Positions 1 to 12,165 of a DNA stretch of 64,000 nt are shown here, piece after piece. The notes under the pieces were generated by a model that was given only the letters and a program-made list of their open reading frames with translations, ran no database searches and was not told the origin of the DNA. Position 1 is the first letter of the stretch. The number at the start of each line of letters is the position of its first letter. The translations under genes were made by a program, and so were the position numbers. This DNA comes from Phallusia mammillata (lineage: Eukaryota; Chordata; Ascidiacea; Phlebobranchia; Ascidiidae): NCBI GenBank assembly GCA_003260075.1, contig QLIY01000028.1, positions 314,937 through 378,936 on the forward strand, given 5' to 3'.

Positions 1-3000
1 ATCGATTGTAATGTCCTAAATAATGAAAGGTTATCGTTAACGTTGCCGAAAATATAAAATTTGGTTGTGCAATCTTTTCTTACTTCATCGATAGAAAACC
101 TTTTGCTGTATATTTCCGTGATTGTTGCCAATTCAGTTTTTAACTTTTCCTTGTGTGTTGCCACTGTTGGGAAGCTTCATTCCACACAGAAATCGTTGAC
201 ACTTTTGTCTTTGCCTGATAGGATCGCTGTAAAGTGGCTTTCAGCTGATTCTTGAGCAAGCATAATGTTTTCGTGGTCCATTCCACCCTGCAGTTTAATC
301 ATTGCTGTGTGTATGCAAAGAGAATTTGTATGATTTACTTAGTTTTACCTCGCGAACGCCGCACATAAATTGGTTAAGAGATTCCACGACTTTTTTTCGA
401 AGTAAAATGTCAATTTTAACCTGTAATGTATTGTGATTACCACAGTGCTAGGTTTAACTATTAATAATCTACTGCGTCCAGGGCGTTTTCCATTAATAAG
501 TCATTTTTGCAACTGGTGTTTTAGAAAAAAATAGCTCTTAAAAGTCTGTTCGAATTTTTTTACTGTTACCTACGATTAATTCAACATAAAGATAGGCTTA
601 TACGTTACCTTTTTAAGGTCGTTTTTAAATTTATACATTTCAATTTCTGTTACAATCTTTTGTTTTAAGCGTTCACAAAATTCCTCTTTGATTTCAACAT
701 CAATTGGTTCTTTCTTAGTTTTTTTCTCAAACTTATCAAAGGCCAGCTGCTTTTGGTTCGAAGCGATTTGTTCAAAAATATCATTGTTCCAAACATTACC
801 AGCAGCTGATGAATCGAAGTAAATCTGACAAAAAGTAGGCCTTAACTCACCAACAGGCAAACAGAAGTTTTTCACCGACACTAACTTGCCTTGGTAGACT
901 TTCGTGAATGTTCTAATCCTAAAACCTTTGTGAAAAAACTATGTAGGACAGTTGCAGGCCAAAACCATGCATTGAGCCAGCTATATCTTTTAAAAAATGT
1001 GTGTAATTTTTGCAATTGTATGGGCTTCGTTGCCGTAGAGAACATAATTTTACTTTCAAAGGATAATTTAGGCATGGTCCAGTAGAGGTTGTAAAAGTGG
1101 TGACTTTCCTTATATGATTGGCATTGGTTCCACAATGTCACACACTTTTAATATAAGCAACTTATCTAGAATTCGGCCGAGGGGGAAACAAAACAAAAGA
1201 GGTTGACCAAACTACATAAGAATTTGTCTAACCAGCGGTTCAAAAATTAGGTTTGCCAAAAATTATGGCACAATATCAATATAGAATACGGGTCGTGTGG
1301 AAACAATGAGTTTCTTTCACTCTACTCTAGCTATGTGTCTACGAATGTTAAGAAAAAAGTGGCTATTGACTTAAAAAATATTGAAGAATCATTCATTTTC
1401 AGTTCAAGCTAGTGTCGCTGACTACTGGAAATGGCAAATATTGAATATTTTTCTTACCATTTCATACGCTTACCTTCAAACTGTCACTGAATTTTTTTAA
1501 GCATTTTTCAACCAAATCACTGTACAACTTTTTCACGTCAGCCTAAACAAAACCATGTTACTAAACACGAAAAAAAATCTTCAGCAAAGATACAAACTTT
1601 CGATCCGTATAAAAAGCAACTTACTAAAATACACTTGGTGCCGATTGTTTTATAATAATCTTGAACACCATAACAAGCGATAGATAGGTTCTGTACACAA
1701 CCAATTTGTTTACCTTTAAATTTTCATTGTGGCTTTTGAACATAAAATAACGTTTTTCTTGAGAAGCTTTCAGCCGCTTCTTGTAATCTTTAATTACATC
1801 TAGGTCCCCAATTTTTGTTGCCTCTCTAAATATCTCGATAGAATCTTCAGTCACAGCAAGATGAATTTTATGTAATTTGTCCGAAGTTTGAGGCTGTTTT
1901 TTAGTATTCTATATCAAAATTTTAAAATTAGTCTGCGCACTTACATCTACTGTTTTTTCGACGTACCTTAATCATCCGAAAAAAGTTTAGTTCACATTTA
2001 ATCGTCAGTCGTTGCAAAGCAGCTGAAGCATAAAGCTAAAAAATAGCTGTTTGTCAGAATTGTTTTTCAATCCTATACCTGTAGCTCAGGGGTGTCCAAA
2101 CTTTTTTTAATAGGGGCCATTTTTCATCAGGTCAATATGCCTGTGGGCCAAAGTTTTTTTGCAAAGTTTTTAACCGTAGAACTGGAACACAAATAAATTG
2201 AAACAGGAGTTTTATTTAACAAACATTGTAAATGAACTTTTAACCAAAGTAATAAGTAATATTTTCACGACATCACACAAGAATTTTTCTGTTGTCGCCG
2301 TAATTAGTGAGAGAGTGATATTGTGATTTATTTTACCAAAAATCCCAGGTCGGGTCGAGACGCGTAAAACGTCACTTAAGTGGGTGTCACTTATTCGTGA
2401 TCTTAATCGACTTTTATTTAATTTCATTACTGAGAATGTATGCTCACACAAATACGTGCAGCCGAACAAACTTAGCATGTTTTTTCGCAAAAGCTCGCAT
2501 TTCTTTCTAAAATTCTACCAGAGAAAGTTGTTGATGTCTGCTTCGCAACGGAACATCGTCTGGATCTACTGTCAGGGGCGTGAGCCACGCAGGTTTTGAT
2601 AGTTCTTGCATTGGCTCCCCCTTTTCACAAAAAAAATGTTCAATCTCCTTTCTAAGGGAGAAAAACCGCTGCATTGCTGACCCTCGACTAAGCCACCTAA
2701 CATCGTTGTGGTCAAATACATCCCCATATTCTGCCTGGATATCAAGCAAGAACTGTTGAAACTGGCGGTGGCGCAGGGATCTTGCGCGAATAGCACTGAT
2801 TGCGTTTACCACTAATTCCATAATGTGATCAAATGGTGGAACTTTTGCACAGAGAGCCTGTTGGTGAATAATGCAGTGCAATTAAATAGAGCTGCCTCCT
2901 TCTTCGCTAACTTTACTGCAAATCAGTGTGGCCAACCCACTTCGTTCACCAGTCATGACAGGTGCACCGTCAGTACTTATTCCATAAAGTTTGCTCCCCG

Positions 3001-3870
3001 TTGCTTTGTCTTGTTAACAGCTGCGCAAACAGACGCAAATAAATCTATTCCCCTTGTTCCGCCTTTACGCTTTGCGGGTCAAGTAGTTCTTCTGTAACAT
3101 CCATGTTTTCATCAACCCCTCTTATAAAAATTAATAGCTGTGCCGTATCAGACGCATCTGTGCTTTCATCGCAGGCCAACGAAAATCAATCAAACATTGC
3201 TCCCCTTTCTTCTAACTGTATTTGTATATTTTCCAAAACGTCCCCAATTCTCCTTGCAACGATGTTGCGAGCCAGACAAACGTTTTTAAATTATTGCTTT
3301 TTCTCAGGACGTATATTCGCCACCATTTTCATAACGCAATCTTTGACAAACGCACCATCTGTAAATGGTCTTCCGTGTTTCGCTATAAGTACGGTTACTT
3401 CATAACTAGCTTTAGTGATGTTTCGTAAGACCCATAGGCCCTCGTAAAAAATCGCTGTTGGGATGCAAGCCTAGCTTGAAGCTGCTTTAACTTTTCTTCG
3501 TGATAGCTGCCTTCTATCTTGTCAAACGCAGCGGCGTGCTTTGTCTGGTAATGTTTCTTTACATTACTTTCTTTAAAAACTGTTATTCTCTCGTGGCAAA
3601 TTAGGCAAACACAATTCATTTAATTTTCAGTAAAAACTTATTGCAGTTTCCATTTTTCTTGAAAACGTCGACCCTCAATGCTGACTTTTCTCTATTTGAT
3701 AACCGACGCCATCTTGTATGAATGCAGAGAAAGATTATCTTGCACCTTTATTGTGTATTGCGGCGTCATAATGTGTATTTAATACTACTGCTGAAAGATT
3801 ATCATGCTCATCGTTATGGAATTTTACTGCATCAGCACCATGTATACTTCCTTTTTACCGCTAATTTCAA

Positions 3871-3935
<65 letters not shown>

Positions 3936-6900
3936 CCATACAGAACGTAATTTATGACAACAGCCGCGGGACATGTAAAATGCCGCCGCGGGCCGCACTT
4001 TGGACACCCCTGCTGTAGCCTATACCAGTTTTTCTAACACTTTTTGAGGTCTGGAACCTTTTTATCTTAAGCAAATTTTGCGGTGCCGCGGCACCTCATC
4101 GATTAAAAATGTTATGTAAATGCATTTTAAAGCAAATCATCGCAATAATTCCGATTAGAAATCAATGAGGGAAAGTAAAAGTCGAGTCGTCGAGGATAAA
4201 AAGAAACAAATTAATGAAACATTTACCTGGGCACTATGACCAAGTAAATGCAGAAAGATAAAAGTCACAGGGATCGTTTCTCACTGCAGCCATAGTGCAC
4301 CATCATTTGTGCGGTGCATATGCGGCGAGAAAAAATACTGCGAGCAATATTTGTGAAGCGAGCACGTATTAAAACTTTTAAATACCTGATACATCACATC
4401 AACATGAAATGCCGTCATTTCCACAATGTTTGAAATGCTACAAGCCATGTTTGCAACATCAGTTCCAGTTAAAGGATGGCCATTAATTTTCTTCACAATT
4501 GGCTCATAAAAAAAATTCTCAAAAATCTCATCACACACCTCAAGAAAAACATCTCGAATGTCTGCAATAAGATAAAGATAAACCCTATATAACAGTTTAA
4601 ATTAATCATAATTGTTTTACCGCCAAGTTTAGCTGTTGGGCTGTCACGTTTACGCTCTGTAAAGCCATATCCAGGATATGGTAAAAGAGCGCACTCTGTT
4701 GTTTGAAATGCGTTTTTGATTTGGACACATAACGCCCTGAACTCTGGAGGTGTGTCTTTGTTTTCTAGAAAATTTCCAGCCAGATATTTTGCTCCTCCTT
4801 TAAGGCCGTATTCATAATCTCGATCCTGCCAATCTCTCACGAGAAAAAGCAATGACTAAAAAGCACACACATGCAGTTTCTGTAAATAATTGAAAAAAAT
4901 AACTGTGCGTTTTACCTGATAAGATCCTATGTCATCGTTTGAACGAAGTTTGTCATAAAACAGGGAAAACGACTAGAAAACGACAAAGCTCTTTGATACG
5001 CATGAACTAATTTCTTTGTATCTGGTACTATACTGTCACCTTCAGCTTATCGGAGGTAATAATTTGATGCAAGTTGTAAATTTGTAGAGAACTCAGATAG
5101 GTGCTCAATGTAAAAAGTAGTTGATCGGTAATTAGCGAATTTTCTTCTGCAAATAAACCCTGGGTGTCCATTAGAAAGACTGCAACCTTTAATGTGGGTT
5201 CGGAAAAATATCATGAAAAGTCGTATATTAGGAATATTACCTTAAAAATAGTATTTTTCAAAAATGCTGGTTTTATGCAAATTTGAATAAGTGATTTATT
5301 GACTATTTGCCGGAAAATACGAGCGACAATTTGTTTTTGATACGTTACGGAGATGAGTTGTTACACATTATTGTATCCTACTGTTCCATAATCCTTTGTT
5401 TCCAGCCAGCACGGTTCGCTCCAAATGAAAATTCCCTGAGTATGGCATGATAATCCTGCTCTCCACTGAAACCCTTCGTTAAGTAGCGCAGTTTTTTCAG
5501 TTTTCTATTTTTCTTGCTACAAACAACTAGTGTTACATCGCGTCGTTTGTTTTGCAGAAAAATGCTTATTAAAACTTAAGTCACATGTTTCCTATTGTTG
5601 TGAACGTAAAGTCACCAGCAATGAGTGACCGAGGTTTTTACGTAGTTGTTGTTTTGTTTGCCTATGTGTCGACTGTATGCCCAGTGTAGAGAGTAAGTTA
5701 TATTTTTTGCGCGGATGATATTTTTTCGTCAAAAGAATTGCGGCGATCTTTTAGCTTTTTTGAATCAATCCTAATTACTTCATACTTTTCTCGTAAATTC
5801 CTGCAAGAATATGGCAAAAAAAGATAATGAAATCCATGCAGGCTACATGAAAACGGTGTGTGACCGTCACAAAACACCGAGCGTACCCGACCGAGCACCA
5901 AGCGTTAACGTAAGATGCTCGATGCTCGACCGAACAGAACTGTTGCAGTTTTGACCCATCACTGGTACCAAGTTAAAAGCAATGAGCGCTGTCTGCAGCA
6001 GTATCATTTTGATTAACCATTAGCATGTTATTATTTTAAGTGCTAAAATATAGATTAAAGATTCGGCTCTAAATTATCGCATTGATATTGTACGTGAAGT
6101 AAAATCGTTTCGATTTTTGTCAGATAAGGGGGGCGTATATAAATCATGTAGGCCTAAATGGGCGGTACAGGAAAAAAGGTTGAGAAACACTGGTCCAAGG
6201 TGTACTCACTTACAGTTTAACTTTGCTGCTTGTCAACGAATTACTGTTGTAAAGTCTGGTTTAAACGTTTTAGAAAGAATGACATTTTGTGGTTATCGAC
6301 ATTTCTATTGTGTTTATGTCGTGATGCTTCTTTTCAAAAACTGTCCGCCTGGCTATATACTTGGTTCCGTTTTGTAGCGCTGAAGTAGACGTTAAACGAA
6401 TGTCAACAACAAGTAATGAGATAGCAACGAGAGCGATAATTTTATGTTGCCTTCGAAATTTCTCATTCGCTGTTTTAAGCATGTGTGGCGTAAATTTAGG
6501 GTTTGAAGTTTCGAAAACGGTCCTATGTTCAGAAAGAAATTATTAGAAATGCCATCAAGTACAATTTGCTTCAAACCTCTTTCCTTTCCTTATGCTTTAG
6601 ACACCGCAGCATTAGCGACATGAATAGAGATTTTCCCAACCTCAGTGGACCGGAAATTGAGTAAATGCACACTGAAGAATTTCTCACTCGTCCATTTCCA
6701 AACAATTGTTCAATCGCCTTTTTGTTTAGGACTATTGCACCGTCCATATTTGTCTTTGTAATTTGAACAGCTGTGGCAAAAAAGTTGAAGAAAGGCAATC
6801 ACTAAGTGGTTTTAAAAAGTGATATGTACCGAAACTTAGGTTTGTCAAATTTATTTGGACGAATCAGGTATTTTTATAAAGATTCGGTTTTGTTGCAAAT

Positions 6901-8745
6901 CGGTCTTAGACTCTAAAACGAATCTTTTGCAAACACCGAATTTCGAGCATTTCGCGTAATTGTTTAGCAGGAGATCTTTCAATCTATCCAAAATCAACAT
7001 TGTGGCAGCTGCAACATAACTTCCAAAGCCTAATTTATTTTGTGGGCAGGTAATGACAGCCAAGGCAACCTTAAAACACTTGAAGCTTAAAAAACAATAT
7101 AGCACAAATGTGTAGCGTGCGACTTCGCCTGACGTCACATATGATTCGAATTTATTTGGTTGTTCACAGTCAGGTCAATTGAAAGCGTCATACCGAATCA
7201 GCCGGTCACCAAGCATTCATCACCATATGGCAAGGCGTGGGCTAGAAAAATCTAGCCTGCGGTGGGATTCGAACAACCCACGACAGGAGTCTTTTTTCGG
7301 GACTCGCGCTCTACCAACTGAGCTACGCAGGCTCAGTGGAGAATCCGCCGAAAGATTGACCAGTATTAGTTAAGATCAACATAAATTCATAACTGGGATC
7401 AGCCCTAAAGCTTCTATGCAGACAAGCGATCAGGGCAAACTCATATGTAAATCACAATACGCCAGGCCCATTGAAGGCGTTTAGCTTATTTGGTTGTTAC
7501 TAGAGATTTACCGAATATTCGGTTTGCCAAATTTATTCGGCCTAATCGGCCATTGCACAAAGATTCGGTTTCTTTTGTAAACACAAATTTAAAGAGTAAA
7601 CCGTATTTTTCTAATCACTGAGGTACCACACAATCTTTCAAACTACGCCATAACTAAAATCTCGTCAACTGTTATGTTTTTTTAAGCAATATCGTTTTTA
7701 CCACTCTAGACAAAAAGTCAGTAATTTTTTGGCTTGCTGGCAACCAGGCAACAATAAATCCCACAGGATTAAAATGTTAGTGTAGCACCACTGTTTGCCT
7801 GGTAGAAAAACTTGTGTTTTCATGTCAAACGCTTAGCTTTCGCCTCCTTGTGAGGTCATAAAAGATTCGGTTGATTCGGCCGAATTTATTCGGCAAAACT
7901 GACGAATATTTCGTTTTGGCCGAACGCAAATTTAGCCGATTTGGTACATCACTAGTGAAATAGTCGATTACATTAGGGAATACAGTCATTTGCTACACAC
8001 ACTTAATTATGAAAGTGGATTTTAGTGGGTGTTTCTGGTGAATCTACACCTGTGGCCCCCCAGAACACAGCTTGTGGCCTCCCTTGGGGGCCATGGGCCC
8101 TGGTTGAGAACCACTGGTCTAAGCTTTCAGGTCCATTCAGTTTTCATACATAAAGTATCCTGGTACACTAACACCCTTTACCTAGTACAAGTGTTTTGAA
8201 GTTTTGACGTTCGTTTGCCCGCGAGGTGCTGTGGCGCTTGCATTGAATTATCTTCTATATACTGACGTAATAAATCATTTGTTTTGTATTGCAGTGGTCA
8301 TAGTAGCAGTGGTCATACAAAGTAAGTTTAAATCAAATGGTTTGACTGTTTTATTGCTTGTACATGTTTTTATTTTGTTATTGCTGATGATCATTTACTG
8401 TTTAATGCTTATCGAAAGGCGATTCCCAGTAAAATGGGAAACGACACCTACGGGGATCGCGGCCCACAGGTTGAAAACCAGTGTTCTAGCAGAATATGTG
8501 ACCTTAAACAAACACCGAACAAAGTTGTTTCACAACAGATTGATTTATCGAAACTACCCAACGAAATTAAGAAAAATGAGTGAAAACTACAAACATGTGT
8601 CACTTAACAACAGTACTTAATGCTTATGTATGCCTCACAAAGGTACTGGTGTTGTAAAGTGTTGGAAAAATAGGTTTCAGAGGTATAAGGTTTTAACATT
8701 AAGAGAGTATTTACTTTTTTCTGTTGTTTGCAGGTAACCAGACAT
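1..8745 (-). CDS. Atlastin/GBP-like large GTPase, copy 1 (3' end beyond window)
   Basis: Exons on the minus strand: 8715-8745, 6577-6770, 5382-5504, 5040-5186, 4916-4972, 4621-4855, 4386-4561, 1967-2035, 1714-1908, 1474-1542, 609-824, 349-420, 84-287 and 1-15 (cut by the window edge). Phases are consistent throughout. The start exon encodes MSGYLQTTEK and joins in phase to VQITKTN, as in atlastin N-termini. GTPase motifs seen: P-loop GPLRLGKS, switch region HTQGI followed by IWSE, G3 DTQG and G4 RDW. After the GTPase and linker exons comes a long charged helical region; no membrane segment is visible in the exons present. Family knowledge: atlastin/GBP proteins are dynamin-superfamily GTPases that remodel membranes or act in cell-autonomous defence. 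The second P-loop residue after Arg-minus is Leu here but Lys in copy 2. Copy 2 has matching exon lengths, showing tandem duplication. An hAT element occupies the intron between 2036 and 4385. Family call is firm; subfamily (atlastin or GBP) is open. Confidence 0.8.
2087..4012 (-). mobile_element. Degraded hAT transposon (ZBED-like transposase remnant)
   Basis: Terminal inverted repeats CAGGGGTGTCCAAAC and GTTTGGACACCCCTG... (right end reads TTTGGACACCCCTG) bound 1926 bp. Flanking 8-bp duplications are ctgtagct (2079-2086) and ctgtagcc (4013-4020), seven of eight matching, as expected for hAT insertion. Minus-strand fragments look like a transposase: a BED-like zinc finger near 3540-3619 (CLICH then HYQTKH), a central block near 2507-2881 (LHCIIHQQALCAK, NDVRWLSRGSAM) and a C-terminal dimerisation block near 2400-2490 (CEHTFSVMKLNKS). 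Stops and frameshifts separate them, so it is inactive. A 61-base C run (3873-3933) obscures part. It lies in an intron of GTPase copy 1. Confidence 0.85.
3873..3933. other. 61-base C run, probable gap fill
   Basis: A pure homopolymer inside the hAT element. Similar long runs are at 12090-12165 (76), 18457-18505 (49), 34803-34840 (38) and 36370-36434 (65). Runs this long and pure are not credible as natural C tracts in an AT-rich genome. Confidence 0.7.
6178..6193. mobile_element. hAT-type terminal repeat end (fragment)
   Basis: GGTTGAGAAACACTGG is a typical right end of a non-autonomous hAT element. The matching left end was not found with confidence. Similar ends occur at 8102-8117 (GGTTGAGAACCACTGG) and 8468-8483 (AGGTTGAAAACCAGTG), all in introns of GTPase copy 1. 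Confidence 0.45.
7255..7332 (-). repeat. tRNA-derived SINE head
   Basis: The minus strand folds as a tRNA: acceptor arms GCCTGCG and CGCAGGC pair, the A box reads TAGCTCAGTTGG and the B box GTTCGAATCC. The anticodon loop is nine bases and the T loop ten, so it is not a working tRNA. Sequence around 7165-7254 and 7455-7490 matches a degraded copy at about 47125-47290, showing a dispersed family. It lies in the first intron of GTPase copy 1. Confidence 0.65.
7501..7954. mobile_element. Probable MITE with CGAATATTCGG-rich ends
   Basis: The left end TAGAGATTTACCGAAT and the inverse of the right end TAGTGATGTACCAAAT match at 12 of 16 positions. Both subterminal zones are rich in TTCGG and CGAAT motifs. 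Related sequence is seen near 6830-6910 and 7130-7160, so more than one copy or fragment is present. No clear target-site duplication was found, which lowers confidence. It lies in the first intron of GTPase copy 1. Confidence 0.5.
8102..8483. mobile_element. Two nested or adjacent hAT-type element ends
   Basis: GGTTGAGAACCACTGG at 8102-8117 and AGGTTGAAAACCAGTG at 8468-8483 are in the same orientation, so they are right ends of two separate elements rather than a pair. Each is preceded by a GC-richer stretch (for example 8053-8101 and 8435-8466), as usual for these elements. Confidence 0.4.
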
Positions 8746-11356
8746 CTTTATGCTCCTAAAACACAAGAAAATTGGTAAACATGTCTTGAATTTTGTATTA
8801 TGCAACATTTTACCTCCGACGCATGGTGAGATTCAACTTTAGAAAGTCAGAACAACTTCAAAGACTATTGTATCATACCAACAAATTGTAACATTGTAAT
8901 TATGATTAAAACGAATATTAATTAAACTAAAGGACCTCAAAGTTAACCATAACTGTTTTTATGAGTTTTTCGGAGTCTCAGCTTGTTTTGCGAGATCTTA
9001 AAATATGTGACAAAATAAACTGTACAGACAATTTGGGCTACATAAACTAAACGCAACAGCAAGTGGCGCCCGTATTAGAAAAACTTTGCGTGACAATGGA
9101 CGGTTATCAGAATGGTAAACAAGTGTGCTTAATATCAATGGACAAAGTCCTACCAACATTCTTGGTATCAGCAAACATCACGTAGCCGGTCCGAGCACTG
9201 CAAACATGCTTAATAAATTCCCCTGCTGAAAAACAAACAAAAATCCCCTGCTGAAAAAAAAGAAGTATGTGTAAAGGTTCGCTTTACGGTGTGTGAAAGA
9301 TAAACAACGATTCGCTTCCAAACTCTTCGTCTTCGAAACCACCAAACTGGAGTGTCGTAACCTGGCTACATAACAAGAATCTCAACACAGAAATGTGCCA
9401 AGTAGGCTATTGACGAACCAACATAACACTGGACATTGTCCTAAATATAAAAACAGCAACACCAGCCTTTCAGTAAAGAAACTGCGTAAAACTCCCAACT
9501 AGCCTGTACAAGTGCTTCAAGAACGAAGTTGTAAAATTTTGCGAGATGTTGATGTGTAGTGAACTACACACCTTACGTATAGCTTTAATATGACGATAGT
9601 TTTTTCACGGCTCTAGGAGGGGCGCGTATGCAAATTCTGGCCATTGGGCTACATCAGTTCAATAACTTATCTGAATCTTCCGCTCTGCATTAAACACCGC
9701 AAATGTAAACCAGTGAATAACTTGCTTAGGACTTCCTGAAAATTTTGGCCAACAAAATTGACTTAATGCTGATACATTCCTCGAAGCCTAATAAACTCGT
9801 GCAAGTTAATTAAAATCGTCCGTCAAAACTAATATACCAGGCCAGGACTAGTAGCGTCATTTGATAAAATGTAGACAATTAAATTTTTTTTTTGCTTGTT
9901 TGTTTTCTTGTTTGTTATCTTGAGATTTTTTGACAAGCTTTGGAATTTTTCATGCGTGGAATTTTGGGATATAAGTTATCAGTGGCAGCTCTGGTTTTAG
10001 GCCCTAAACTTTATTTTTTCTTTGACCTTTCAGGTCTATGTGCATCCCAGAGATGACTTTGTGATTTTTGTTCTGAAGGCCGGCGTGCATCCGGGACGTT
10101 CGTATTACGACCAGGGTTTTTTATGTCTGTATATGCGTCAGGCGGGCCGGACGATTTGGCCAAGTTCCTGCCCTTACTTCACACAGGTGCAAGTGCCAGC
10201 ACGTGGCCAGCGTTCTTTAGCGCATCGATTGCACGCTATTCGCTTAGTTCCCAGACATGGAGCGACGCATTGCTTTATTGTGACTGGACATTTGCGCAGC
10301 CTTTTTTCTTAGTTTGTGGTTGGCTTGTGGTAGCATTGTTTGGATTTTTAGTTTGTATTTAAACGTATCTATCTATCTGTGTTTTTTTGTTACATGAAAA
10401 ATAGGTTACAGAATTGGGAGGGGCAAATACCTTTCGTATTTGAATTTGTCACGAGTAATTGTGTATTCGTCCACACTGACCTCACTGCGAGTACCGTACT
10501 ATTTACTTCAGTCCACTTGCTTGAAGTTGAATTTATTACCCAACTACTAACAAACGATTCAGGAACTAAAGATAATTTGCCGTTACCTTTTCTTGTGATT
10601 CGACTTTCCACTTAGTTTTCTGGTTTAGATGATCGCTTCAAGTAGGCGCTGACCGTGTTGAGGTATGCGAGGCTTTCAATTACTACGTTTCCATGGCCAC
10701 TTTTGAGGCGCAGTACTATGAATTAATACCCATCTTGGTAGATCTACCAGTACTGATAGTGCTGATAAAATGTTATCAAAAAAATAGCCACTACTACTTC
10801 ATGCCTGTATTGTACAAACCACCATATGTACACAAATTAAAGTTTGGAAAAAAAAATTTTCTCCGCAGCATTTTAAAGTGTATAAAGCATTTCTGTAACT
10901 TCTAAACACACACAAGCTTGGCTATTTACAATTGCTAGAGCTGGCTTGAATATGTACATACAATAACTACGAATAATCCCCTAAATAAAGAGGAGTTATT
11001 ACTACAACCGGTGTTTTTGCATCAATGTGCTCGGGGGAATATTTTATCCAAAAAATATTTTTACGGCATTGTACATGTAAGTAAAAAAGAGTTTTGAAAG
11101 CACAATCACAACAGAGCAAGAAACAAATGAAGCTTAACTTACTGTCAAACTGTATTATTAAATTGTCGCCGATTTTCAATTACGATTGTTGTTCTAGCAA
11201 ATAGTAATAGCGCCATACTTTCAAAATCGAAATGAAGCAAATCAGTTTTTTTAAGCATTTGTATGCTCCGATGTGAACTTTTCCGGTCATAACAGGCCCA
11301 ATAAATCTACAATTATAACAAGAAAATCGTACGTGACACAAACATGTACAGATATA
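8746..11356. other. Intergenic region between the two GTPase genes
   Basis: It contains the GC-rich island at 10030-10330 and otherwise AT-rich sequence. About 8746-8940 resembles 20004-20190 upstream of GTPase copy 2, so the duplicated block includes the promoter region. No further gene was supported. Confidence 0.6.
10030..10330 (+). other. Isolated GC-rich, coding-like island
   Basis: This block is clearly richer in G and C than its surroundings and stays open in two plus-strand frames (10022-10312 and 10123-10362). One frame contains VYVHPRDDFVIFVLKAGVHP, the other SGGPDDLAKFLPLLHTGASA. A possible acceptor ttcag precedes it at about 10034. I do not recognise either product. It may be a transposon remnant, an exon of an unseen plus-strand gene, or a contaminant segment. 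Confidence 0.25.
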
Positions 11357-12088
11357 TTACAATTCAGACTCGGCGTAAGTGTGACTGGTGTTGGACAGTT
11401 CTTTCCAACTTTCAGGTGGGGTAAAAGTGGTTTCGTTAAACAATGACACCTTCCAAAATAAATTATTAACGTCTTTGAACCACTTCTTGACAGACCGCTT
11501 GAAATCCTCCCAGCTTGTTACTTCACTCGAGTAGACATCACGGTGAAACTTGTTTACCAACTTCCAGTCCGTCATTTGAGTATTGAATGCTATTGACAAC
11601 GAGTTGAGCAACTCCTCCGTTGTGCTGGTTGGTGCAGCAATTGCTCCAATTTCCTTTTTGCATTGAGACAGTATTTCATTCATCAATTTTATTCTGTAAT
11701 GTTCTCTTGCACTTTTTCCACATAATTGCTGAAAAACATACAGTTAGTCTAAACTTGATTGAGGGCTGGTGATAGCAATTGCTGACAGAGTTATATGGTT
11801 AGTCACATTTTGCAAATAATTAATACCCTGCTTCGATTTTTATTAATGCAGGCATATTTTTGGTTATTTTTTCCTTTGTGCGCTAAATAAAAGTGGTTAC
11901 CAACGTAAGCAGTAAAACTGCCTCTGCCCGGTTTGGTAATATTATCTTTGTAATTCGTTTTTTTTTAGATAAAATTTAAAACTATTAAAAGTTTCAATAT
12001 GTAAATTTTTAACAAAAAAAGGCTGAATAAAATACAAACCAGGTACATTTCTTGACAGAATCCCCAGACTGCTACCGCTTGGATCTTT

Positions 12089-12165
<77 letters not shown>

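Noticed and set aside
3722..4018. Reading frame with a long polyproline stretch
   Set aside because: The proline run is the translation of the 61-base C run, which I read as gap fill inside a dead transposon.
7255..7332. A functional tRNA gene
   Set aside because: The pairing is good, but the anticodon and T loops are too long and the sequence belongs to a dispersed repeat family.
8204..8620. 138-residue plus-strand frame with hydrophobic segments
   Set aside because: It overlaps hAT-type element ends inside a GTPase intron and shows no recognisable domain.
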